From Engraulis encrasicolus (Eukaryota; Chordata; Actinopteri; Clupeiformes; Engraulidae), in contig NC_085865.1 of NCBI RefSeq assembly GCF_034702125.1, forward strand, positions 46,623,488-46,687,487: a stretch of 64,000 nt of DNA. Direction: 5' to 3'. Shown here piece by piece: positions 1-10,264 of this stretch (the first letter of the stretch is position 1; every line of letters starts with the position of its first letter). The notes under the pieces were generated by a model, which was not told the DNA's origin, made no database searches, and saw nothing but the letters and a program-made list of their open reading frames with translations. The translations under genes were made by a program, and so were the position numbers.

Positions 1-406
1 CCACCCCGGCCTGGGTGCCGTTGACCATCAGGTACTGCTTGCACTGGGACAGGCCTCCGCTCTCCCCCTGCCGGCCTCCCTTCTCCCAGGGCAGCGAGGC
101 GTTGAGCACCTGCGGGGAGGGCGAGGGCCCCGGGAGGCGGCAGTGGTGCGGGGAGGCCAGCGTCAGCAAAGGGTCGGAGGAGAGCAGAAAGGCCAGGAAG
201 AGGTTGGGCAGGATGGACAGGGCGATGAGCACACGCTGCTTCTTGCGGCCCAGGGCCAGCACCATCACCTCGCCCGTGGGGGGCAGCGAGGGGGGCAGCG
301 GGAGGGTGGAGGGGGCCGGGGAAGAGGGAGTCGAGGAGGAGGGGAGTGACGGAGGAGGAGAGGGGGAGGGGGAGGGGGAGGCCAGCGGCGAGGAGGTGGA
401 TGTCAT
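1..406 (-). CDS. slc22a17: SLC22A17-like solute carrier, first coding exon (partial)
   Basis: Read from the ATG at 406-404 leftwards, the frame stays open to the window edge (135 codons). Residues 1-45 are a low-complexity Ser/Pro-rich cytoplasmic tail. They are followed by the basic stop-transfer GRKKQR and a hydrophobic helix (VLIALSILPNLFLAFLL, about residues 58-76) that would be transmembrane segment 1. The next stretch, SSDPLLTLASPHHC, resembles the start of the human SLC22A17 extracellular loop (SDP-TLA-P-HC), and NAS and NGT are possible N-glycosylation sites. SLC22A17 is an atypical organic-ion-transporter family member described as a lipocalin-2 receptor. SLC22A23 is the main alternative: it shares the layout but matches the loop less well. 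The nearby C/EBP-epsilon-like gene supports SLC22A17, because the two are neighbours on human 14q11.2. No donor site is visible, so the exon probably continues beyond the window. Confidence 0.66.
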   Translation of the reverse strand, partial: MTSTSSPLASPSPSPSPPPSLPSSSTPSSPAPSTLPLPPSLPPTGEVMVLALGRKKQRVLIALSILPNLFLAFLLSSDPLLTLASPHHCRLPGPSPSPQVLNASLPWEKGGRQGESGGLSQCKQYLMVNGTQAGV

Positions 407-2740
407 GTTTACAGACGGGCGAGGTTGGGCCTCACAACAAAAACAACAAAGTGAGGTGAGGCAGAATCCTGGCGACCCTGTCACAGCTCAGTGAACTGAT
501 GTCTTGTCACTGTGGATGGCTCCTCGCAGAGCAAAAGCCCGGGAAGAAGGAAAGAAAGAGAGAGAGAGAGAAAGATAGACCTTCAAGTCTGCGTCTCTCC
601 CTCTCTCTCTTCCTCTGTCTACCCCCAGGAGAGCTGCGGGAAGAGGAGTAGGCCTATCTGTGGACAGAAACAACAGACATCACATGTTTGGGACAGGACA
701 TGAGCTGCGGCACTGTTGTCACTTAATCACAGTAGTGTCCTCTGGCATAGCACTCAGCGGTGCCTTGTGGCCAGAGCACAATTACAACTCAAAGATATAT
801 AACGACCAATCGAAGCATCCTTCCGGTTCTAATTAGCGATGGTAACGTGAGCGGCAAATCTTTCCATGTTAGATAAGAAGCATATTACGCAGTTGTAACC
901 ATGTCCACTGTACACACTGTCACTGCTTCATGGCGCAACAACTTATCTTGGTCGTAAACATAAGTACACAAGTATTGCAAAGACTTGCTGTAAAAAGAAG
1001 TCCTCTGTTGTTGTGACCAATTAGGATGCAAATGTTTCAATCAATCAACCAATACCAATGGGCTGAGTAGTCTATACAGAAATAATTTCTCTATCTTTGA
1101 ATATTAATTGAATAGTATTCCAAACATCATCAGCGAGGTCTACTTTTGAGGGCCTCTCAGGACCTCGGTCGTCTGGTTATTGCCAACTTCAACAAACCAA
1201 GTGTTCAGTTAGATGGCATTGTAGTCTTTTGGTCCAACTTCAGCTTTAAGAACACATGGTGGGCTCTCGATCCTAAGACATACATAGCCACCATCAGGCC
1301 AGGAAATAGTGTTGACGGAATCCATGTGTTATATAAGGGGGTGTTCTTCAGAGGGGAAAAGTACTGTGCGCCGATGCGGTCAAAGCAGAACTAAACAACC
1401 CCATTATGCAGATCCAAACACACTGCATGACAGGCAAAGACAGCAGCAGGACACTGTGTATCATGTAGTCCCACTAGTCTCCGCAATCGGCCGACGTTAT
1501 GGCAGGGCGAAACAGATGACGTATTCGCTCAAAGACACTTAACAGACACCTGCGCCAAGAAATATCCACATTCAGACGCGATTTCATTTCCGCCACGGCA
1601 CAGTGGAACCCCGCAACAGCAGACATCAAAATGACCAGTCAACTTGAAACGAAGAAACCATAGCCTACCTTTATTATTCCACAGTAGACCACAGAGGCAC
1701 GCAATGCACTGGGCTAAATAACAATCCCCTTTGAAGTCGCGGTGGCTAACGTCACTTGTGTTTTTTTAGTTCCTGAATAATGAGCAAGGATTTCGCAAGG
1801 CATTCGTTGAAACAGAGGAGAGCTACACTGTGTTCCAGATGTCGTATTCTGCATTCACTCCTCACTCCTAGCTCTATGCGCACTTCGGCAGGCGGCTTTG
1901 TCCATTTGGCTATATTCTCCGCCGGCCAGTTCTTCAGACAGTTTGTCAAGTGAAAGTGCACCTCGCGTTCGGCTCATGGAACCCGGCTGTTTTCGCTCTC
2001 GAGATTTACGCACGGTGTTCTTGAATGCAGTTTCAGTAACAACGCCTTTCCCATTGAGCAGAAGGGTAACGCCAGACTTGGGCTGTTGCTGCTGATGTCT
2101 CACGTTATTGCTCGACCAGAAATTTACATCTGCCGACGCAAAACCAGGAATAAATAAATAAATTATGCCCAAGCCTCGTCTTAAAGGGGAGGTCCTAGGC
2201 AAACTCCAGTTTGAGGTAGGACCAGTAGGACGAGAAGGGCACAGGCATTGGATGTTTCGGAAATAAGACCAGTGAACTCGTACAGACTCGGGGACCTTCG
2301 TGTGAATGAGAGCTAAACCGTAGGCCTACTCTGCGCGTCCAGATGTCAGCCGCATGATGGCGACAGAGATCAGCAGCTGTTAGATGAGTAGGCCTAGTGA
2401 AGAATTGGCCTAGTCCTTCCAGCTAATGGCTGTGTTTTCCTCAACAATAACTCTTGTCAGAACATGGCTTAGATTTAGAATACGCTTGTAGAGAGTTACT
2501 TGTGCACAATCCCTGGTGCTGAACAAAAAGATTACGTATTTTTGGAAAAAAAGGTATTTTTGGAATCTGAGGAAGACAGAGAGGTCGAAACGTCATCATG
2601 CTTGCCATTGAATGAATGAATAAAAAGAAGAAAAAAAACGTAAAGAAGAAAAAAATCCAAAGGAGTGAGGAGTTTTGCGCAGTCAGGCTATAAACAAACT
2701 TTGGAACCCATGTATACTGCCCTACAAAGGATAAGTGTAG
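407..2740. other. 5' flank of the SLC22A17-like gene, no further exon identified
   Basis: Directly upstream of the start codon lies a CT/GA-rich stretch (about 545-620). The rest shows no splice-supported coding exon. Around 1,855-2,160 the base composition is richer in CpG, and the minus strand has a 115-codon open frame there. That could be a promoter or an untranslated first exon of the same gene, but I do not recognise the peptide and do not call it a gene. A repeat tail of the form GAAGAC...GTCGAAACGTC sits near 2,568-2,625. Confidence 0.4.
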
Positions 2741-2745
2741 CAACA

Positions 2746-2992
<247 letters not shown>

Positions 2993-3396
2993 GCCTTGAC
3001 TAAATGTATGTAAGAGTGAGCAATATTTGGTTACTTTATGTGTAAGTATGTGTGTAATGTCTCGGGGGCATGTCTTTTTTTCTGTATTTATGTGTGTATG
3101 CTACTTGACACCTTAATTTCCCCCTGGAATCAATCAATGATACTGTACTCTACTCTACTCTAATCTAACATTGATCAATATCTTGAAAAAGGGACACATT
3201 TGAACCATAAGGAGTTGTCATAAGATGTGGTTGTTATGAAGACCAATTTCAGTCTGAACTCAATTTGGAGTTACTGCACTTTGCCTCTGTTGGGCAGTGT
3301 AGTTCTGTGGATTTCGACAGGCCTATGACCAGCTCATTATGTTCGGATTCAGGGATCAAATATCAAATATGGACCTCACTCTACATACGGTAGGCC

Positions 3397-3586
3397 CAGC
3401 GGTGTAGTCTACTTTTTTGAAGTGGGTATACTGTATATTCTAGCATTTTTTGAAGTGGGTATACTGTATATATGTATGCTATTCTAAACAATGGATCAAT
3501 CCATTTTAAGTGGGTATACTGAAGTCCCTAAAATTTAGAAGTGGGTATACTCCGTATGCCTGCGTTCTACGTAGACTACACCACTG
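3397..3586. mobile_element. 190-bp hAT-like MITE, copy 1
   Basis: The element starts CAGCGGTGTAGTCTAC and ends GTAGACTACACCACTG, so its ends are inverted repeats with CAG/CTG tips. It is flanked by a perfect 8-bp target duplication GGTAGGCC at 3389-3396 and 3587-3594. It contains four spaced copies of GAAGTGGGTATACT-like sequence (one reads TTAAGTGG) and no coding capacity. A second copy of identical length lies at 50830-51019. Confidence 0.93.
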
Positions 3587-3819
3587 GGTAGGCCTATATA
3601 TATATGTATATATATATATGTGTGTGTGTGTGTGTTAAGAACCTCAATTAACAGTAACCTCAGTTAACAGCCCTGGAAATGGGGGCAGACGACGGGACAA
3701 TAAAAATAATGTCTTCAGGAAAAAAACATTAATCCGGTTCTGATTGCCCCACTACATTTAAAAGAAATATGTATAGGCCTATATGTATTTGTATTGTATA
3801 CATCTTTGTGCGTGCGCGT

Positions 3820-3827
3820 GTGTGTGT

Positions 3828-3887
<60 letters not shown>

Positions 3888-3955
3888 AAGTGCATGCATG
3901 TGTGTGTGTGGAAGTGCATGCATGTGTGTGTGTGCGTGTGCGTGTGCGTAAATGT
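3820..3955. repeat. (TG)n microsatellite with duplicated GAAGTGCATGCATG insert
   Basis: A TG array is followed by two exact copies of a 24-bp unit beginning GAAGTGCATGCATG, showing unit duplication inside the array. Confidence 0.9.
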
Positions 3956-3999
3956 GTGCGTAAATGTGAGTGTGCATTGGCTTTTCATACATTTTGTGA

Positions 4000-6780
4000 A
4001 ATAGCTCTTCACATATTTTATGTCAGTTGGAGTTTTCGGTTAAACACATGGGAATCTGTGACGGATTTCCATTTCTGTTTTTAACGTCAACGTCGTTAAA
4101 CTCCAAGGCTCCTATCAGACGTCTCAATGTTGCCTCAGAAATATCTGATGAAGTATGTTGTAAACTTATATCTGTGGGTAAACAGCTCACAATGTTGAAC
4201 AGTAGGCCTATGTAAACTCATTGCAACAAACTCACCTGCAACAATGTCATGCAATGCAATAATTAAAATAAAGAAATCCCTTGTGATTTCTGAAATTACC
4301 TATTACAACAGTCAAAAGTTGTGATTATTTGTCTACATACTGCCCGGTCACCTCGTGTTGAGCAAGTGCGCAGAGCTCTGAAACCCAGCCTTACCCAATT
4401 TTGTGGGCAGAATTACAGTGTCCCGACCACAGATTGCCCCACTGAGATAGTAGGATCCTGAGGCATTTCAACACCCTGGACTCTGAGAGAACATCCACAT
4501 TGCAGCACTCGCGACCTCAAGACAAAGCCCCAATATTTATTGCTGCTGTTGGACGTAACGGAAGCTGATTTCCAGTATTCAATCACAACGTACGAAATAT
4601 GGAGAGAGAGATAGACTTTGGCCTCTGTCAATCTGTCTGTATGTTTTTGTCTTTCTCATTCCGTCCTTATCTCTTTCAAACTCTGAAAGGACCAACATGT
4701 CATTTTAGTTGTTTATTTTCAAAATGTATGCTGCCCATTCACAGAGTTTAGGCTATCTTTTCATGAATATTAAACAGATATTTGCTTATCTGAACAAGTG
4801 CAGTCATTTTTGCATCCAAAGATGTCTCTGGCAATTCAAAATGGTGGACAGGGAGAAGCTCCACCTATTCATATGGCCTAAAAGTGCTCATGTCCATGTC
4901 ATCATGAAAAAGATGAAGAAAGTTTGAGTGGGTAACATAAATTCTTGAAATAATAAACTACCAAAAAACTTAATAATTTACCTTTAATTTCTATTAATTT
5001 TGACCCACAATAATGATCATAGTCACATTAAACGTGTATTCAATGCAATAGACATTTTGGGTAGGCCTATCTCCTTTCTATAGTGCCAGGCATACAAATA
5101 CTTCTGATTTCACATTGTTAGGAAATAGCACCTAGCCATAGTTTGTTCATTCAGTATGTTGAGTGGGTTCATTTGAACTTAATTGTCATGAGACTCTAAT
5201 GTTTTAAATGGCTCCAATGAAAGGTCCTCTTACCTGTTGCCTATTTCCCCATCTTTGGAGACTTACGGACATGACTGATATCGCTTCACAATCACATATG
5301 TCCACTGGGAAGATGCTGAGGAAGATGGTAACACTAGCCTTATTTTTTTCGTCCGTGGCCATATCTAATGATGTTTACATGATCTGCAACTCAGGATTAA
5401 TAATTCAGAATTAAATATTTCTGCAGAGTTTACGTTGCACTTTCAATTAATTACGAGTTGCGAAGAGTTTACAAGATGTTTTCAAAACTGAATCAAGTTT
5501 TATTCGGAATGGCCCAGCTGTGGCTCTAACGGCTGGGCACTGAACTGCTACGTGGGCGACGCAGGTATGATTCCCGGCTCGGGTCATTTCCCGATCTTTC
5601 TCCGTCTCTCTCTCCCATTTCGTTTCCTGTCATCTTCCTGCCTGAAAAATAATATACCCCCAACCCCCCAAAAAAAGACTAAATAAACAAGTTTTATTCG
5701 GAATTAAATTGAGTTAGCCTAATTCTGAATTAAGTGTCTCATGTAAAAGAGGCCAATGTATCTTTATTGAGTATGCAAGGCAAGTGTAGGCTATGCAAGG
5801 CATAAACATGAAGAATTAAATCAAAAACCCCTATTCAATTATGAAAAAATGTGCACACAACAAGTGCAGTTGCAAACAGGGGTTAGTTTTTTTTTTTTAA
5901 TTAATAAAGACTACACACACAGCACACACACAAATACATACACACACAAACTAAACTAAAATAAATCTGTCCCCTAGCCGTGCTATGCATAAGTTTCTGC
6001 TCCATTGACATTTTCCAACACATTCCACGAGAGTAGCCTATGATCTACTATCAAGTGACCTAAAGAGCTATCTGTCATTCAGGAGCTTTAAGTCACAGAT
6101 ATTACCTTACACAAAATATTACCTTGCAGGGAATTTACCATATGAGTGATTTGTTTGTTTTCATGTGTATGTTCATATGTTTTTGATTGTTTTATTTTAT
6201 TATTGTTTATTTTATTTTAATGTTTTATGTCCTGTCAGGGACTACAGATGCAAATTAGCCTGAGGCTAACTCTGGTACAATGCATGCAATGTTAACATTT
6301 AGGCTATGTTTTAATTGCACATAACCCTATAATAAACTGAACTGAATTGGATTGAATTGAAACTCTACACATTAAGTTATCATAAGTTCCTTGGCTTGAG
6401 CAAGCGAGGAAGTAGGGTGGTGTACTTCTAAAAGCCGAACGTGTGAAAATCTGCTAGTGGCTTGTTACTGTTATTGAGAGGGTGTGGATGGGGAGCTCCT
6501 GCCTACCCGTAATGATCTTATGATAAGACTGCGTCCAGTAACACAAAACGATCAATTATCTAGATACTAGGTATTTATAGTGTCGTCTGACAATATCTGT
6601 TAATGCATAATGTTAATGATGATGTCGAATAATGCATTTAAATCCATACTGACATACTTGTCTGTCTCTCCTTACTGCCTTGTGCTATCAGTCTGTGACT
6701 ATAGCTGTCCATGCTAAGCACCATCACAGGAGGAACCCAGCTCCTCTCTGTCTTGGGCCGATGCTATCTAGTATATGCAG
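4000..6780. other. Gene-free AT-rich stretch with old repeats
   Basis: I see no coding exon. Recognisable pieces are a decayed relative of the 55.7-kb TTAA element (about 4,700-4,985), a SINE (5,505-5,665), a fragment of the dispersed repeat also found at 25.8 and 36.0 kb in the opposite orientation (about 5,815-5,910), and a LINE-tail-like segment beginning GTCCTGTCAGGGACTACAG (about 6,228-6,350). A related copy of that tail sits at 26,187. Confidence 0.5.
5505..5665 (+). mobile_element. tRNA-derived SINE, family 1
   Basis: The tRNA-like head (GGCTCTAACGGCTGGGCAC) is followed by a B-box-like GGTATGATTCCC and the family body GGGTCATTTCCCGATC...CTTCCTG. Relatives lie at 8.5, 19.7, 30.6 and 34.3 kb. 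It is a decayed pol III retroposon, not a functional tRNA gene. Confidence 0.75.
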
Positions 6781-6787
6781 CCCGTAG

Positions 6788-6895
<108 letters not shown>

Positions 6896-6997
6896 TGTTG
6901 AAATCTTACCACGCATGTGCACACACACACGGCATGCATGCTTTGTGCACTCATACACACACCATGAATTTAGGGCTAGTTGAATTTCATGATGTAT

Positions 6998-7150
<153 letters not shown>

Positions 7151-7286
7151 TTGTCTGGTGCTATCAGTGTGGTCCTGTCTGTCCATGAGGTGAAGACACA
7201 GGAAGAAGCCAGCTCCTGTCTTCCCCGGGCAGCTGATGCTATCTATCTATCTGCCACCCTGGCCTGGCCTGGCTGGCTCCTCTCCC

Positions 7287-7432
<146 letters not shown>

Positions 7433-7501
7433 TATTGAAATCACACCCATCCCCGTCTGGGGTGACATGATGTGCCCTTCACACACTGACTTCCCATAAA
7501 C

Positions 7502-7502
<1 letters not shown>

Positions 7503-7560
<58 letters not shown>
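7503..7560. repeat. (GA)n microsatellite
   Basis: 29 GA units, about 70 bp downstream of the GT array. Confidence 0.96.
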
Positions 7561-7562
<2 letters not shown>

Positions 7563-7784
7563 CCCCATTTATTAATCTGGGCCTCACCTGACTTGTGTAT
7601 GGTGATATTATCTGCTATTATTGTGATCATGGTCTTAAAAGTATCCCGCTATGTAGCCACACAGAGAAAGAAATGGCTGATAAGATTAGATGTGGAAAGG
7701 AATACCTTGTTCTGGCTAGTAAGTAGAAACGATATTAAAATTACTAAATTATTTCATTATTTATTATTTATGTGCTTGTCTACA

Positions 7785-7786
<2 letters not shown>

Positions 7787-7878
<92 letters not shown>
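7787..7878. repeat. (GT)n-(GCGT)n microsatellite
   Basis: About 29 GT units run into eight GCGT-type units, a transition that suggests mutation and expansion at the array edge. Confidence 0.95.
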
Positions 7879-7879
7879 A

Positions 7880-9250
7880 CACGTGCATGAACATGATGAT
7901 ATCTCACAGGCATCCCAGCTTGTAGGCCATATCTGGACGTGGAGATAAGATCGGATCTCAAACTGAAACTGGTATTTGATTGGCAGTCAGGTCAGGTGTC
8001 CTTGATCTTGTCCTTGAAAAACAAAGGTGACAGTGACGATATACAGTAATATACAGCTGATGTGGACTTATCTGTCTCTATCCCCCTATTTGATGTATGT
8101 ACCACTGTACTGCATGTATGTGGTGAGAGGTGCTAGTGTACCAGTGCAGTGGTAATTGTGCTGGACATATTGATGACCTGAAGGCCAGGCTGTATTAAGG
8201 TGGCCTGGGACCCCTTGGCTACAGACTGCTGTAGGCCCCTGAGGACGCAAAAAATTACACAGACGTGTCGTAATTCCGAGCGAGCTAACGTATGAGGAGT
8301 ATTAACAAAATGACGAAATGGTCCTTGACAGGGTCGATTATTTTTTTTTAACACCACATCTTGTTAGCCTGGCTATAGCCAGACTATTTCAAGTGAGATA
8401 CAGTCTGGGAAGTATCTATTTTTCTAGAGGAGATCAATGTAACCAATTTAAAGTAATATCTAAAACTTTATGGAAAATCTGTTCACCACACTTGGTCTTG
8501 CATGCCAATGGTTCGAGTCCGGACGAGGTCATTTCCCAACCCTACCCCATCTCTCTCCACACTCACTTCCTGTCGCACCTTCACTGTACTATCTGAAATA
8601 AAGGCCCAAAAAAGCCCATAAAAATATCTTTAAAAAATAAAAAAATAAAAAAATCTGTTTTCACATCTGGCGTCGACTTGATTTATCTGCAAGCTTTTGT
8701 TTGTCTAATAATATGTCTTGGTCTCCCTTCCCATTTTGTGCTTGGATTCCCAAACTCAGGCTAGCTAAGGTTTCACTTAGGGTTTCCATGCTGTCTTTCA
8801 GATCGGAACGATAATGCAAGACAGCATGGCATTTCCTGGGTTAACATCTTGTCACAATTCAATCGTGTTGTCAATTTCATTTAATTCAGCTCAGTGTGAT
8901 GCAGAGAGGAGCAGTGAGGTGAAAAGGCAGCAGGCAGGGAGGATGTGTCGGCAGGGATATGATAAGTACGCCAAAAAGGGGAAGTGCCTTCACCAGTGGA
9001 TGTTTATTATCTGTCTTGGCCGGACTCACACACACACTTTTGAGCAGCTAATTGCAGGCAAAAAAAATAGAAGTTTAAGACCTTTTTTTTTCATTTTAAC
9101 GCTCTCAGCAGTTTATGACGGTTCGGGAAGTGCAGTGTGACAACCATCAGATACAGTACGTTCCTATTGATTTTTTGACTTCTTAACTCACCCCATCTTT
9201 AAAGGTGTTACTCACATACTCATACTTAACTCCTTAGTCTTTTCTTGACC
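7880..9250. other. Gene-free stretch 3' of the C/EBP gene
   Basis: No exon is visible. It contains a SINE (8,505-8,630) and ordinary AT-rich sequence. The C/EBP transcript is read towards this stretch and probably ends near 9,230-9,260. Confidence 0.45.
8505..8630 (+). mobile_element. tRNA-derived SINE, family 1 (5' truncated)
   Basis: The B-box-like GGTTCGAGTCC is followed by the family body GAGGTCATTTCCCAACC, CTTCCTGTC and a terminal AAATAAAGG with an A-rich tail. Confidence 0.75.
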
Positions 9251-9254
9251 GAAC

Positions 9255-9260
9255 TTTATT
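9255..9260 (-). other. Candidate polyadenylation signal of the C/EBP gene
   Basis: TTTATT on the plus strand gives AATAAA on the minus strand, about 670 bp past the C/EBP stop codon, with a second AATAAA at 9324-9329. Which is used cannot be told from sequence alone. Confidence 0.4.
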
Positions 9261-9768
9261 GCAAAAAACAGTATTGTGCAATGTCGTGGCCTGTACACCG
9301 ACAATTATTTACATTCAACATTTTTTATTCACACATTATAGTTTACAAAAGATATCAATCAGAAACATTACTGTAATCATTCTGAAAAATATGCATACAA
9401 AAAATGTACATACAATGCACAAGGACAATAACAATAGAAGATGCTGATTTATAAAAGGCTGTACAGTTGCTTTTAAAGTTTGGTTTTTGTTTCTTTATGC
9501 GTGGCAAAATCTGGCTGGCACAACCAGCTAAATGGGCACCTGTTCGCTTGACCCCATGTAGGTTATTCGCCAGAGCACACCATACCATAACAATGTATGG
9601 CACAATGCAGGTCTGTTTCTGTGTGAAATATTTGACATTCATTTGCTGTTTTCATGTATATGCCTTGTGAGTGAAAGGTATGAGTGTGTGATGTACGTAT
9701 ATGAGGTGTATATGCCGTTTCACCCGGCTGCTGACAAGTCAGCTGCTGCCCTTCTCAGTCTTGGAGCG

Positions 9769-9770
<2 letters not shown>

Positions 9771-9829
<59 letters not shown>
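9771..9829. repeat. (GT)n microsatellite in the C/EBP 3' UTR region
   Basis: About 29 GT units, about 95 bp downstream of the C/EBP stop codon, so probably transcribed in the 3' UTR. Confidence 0.95.
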
Positions 9830-9833
<4 letters not shown>

Positions 9834-9925
9834 CGTGCCTGTGTGTGCACGCACGTACACGTGCATATGTACTGTATTCAGCATAGGGTGTGTTGTGTAT
9901 TGTGTGGTGCTTGTACAGTAGCTGG

Positions 9926-10264
9926 TCAGCAGGCGTCCCCCTCAGTCTTGGCGCGCTGCAGGGGTGGCGCCGGCCTCTGTGCCAGGTAGTGGCGCAGGGT
10001 GTCCAGCTCGTGGGTCAGCTGGTCGATGAGCAGCGTCAGCCGCTGGTTCTCCTGTTGCAGCTGCAGGGCCCGCTGCTGGGTCAGCTGGATGCGACGCCGC
10101 GCCTTGTCCCGGCTCTTGCGCACCGCGATGTTGTTGCGCTCCCGACGCAGACGGTACTCCAGGCTGTCCTTGTTCACGCCCTTCTTGGACATGGGCGGCC
10201 GGTGGAGAGCCGTGGCAGAGGACGGAGGAGGAGGAGGAGGGGGCAGGAGGAAGGAGGGGAAGTC
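9926..10264 (-). CDS. cebp1: C/EBP exon 2 (residues 114-225, bZIP)
   Basis: Follows the acceptor CTAGCAG and encodes DFPSFLL, seven prolines, then the whole bZIP and a stop (TGA at 9928-9926). The frame entering from exon 1 is correct with either acceptor of the TAGCAG pair. Use of the upstream one adds a single Gln. Confidence 0.88.
   Translation of the reverse strand, partial: DFPSFLLPPPPPPPSSATALHRPPMSKKGVNKDSLEYRLRRERNNIAVRKSRDKARRRIQLTQQRALQLQQENQRLTLLIDQLTHELDTLRHYLAQRPAPPLQRAKTEGDAC

Noticed and set aside
1855..2202. 115-codon minus-strand frame in a CpG-richer patch as a coding gene
   Set aside because: The peptide resembles nothing I know and no consistent splice sites are seen. 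A promoter or untranslated exon explains the composition as well.
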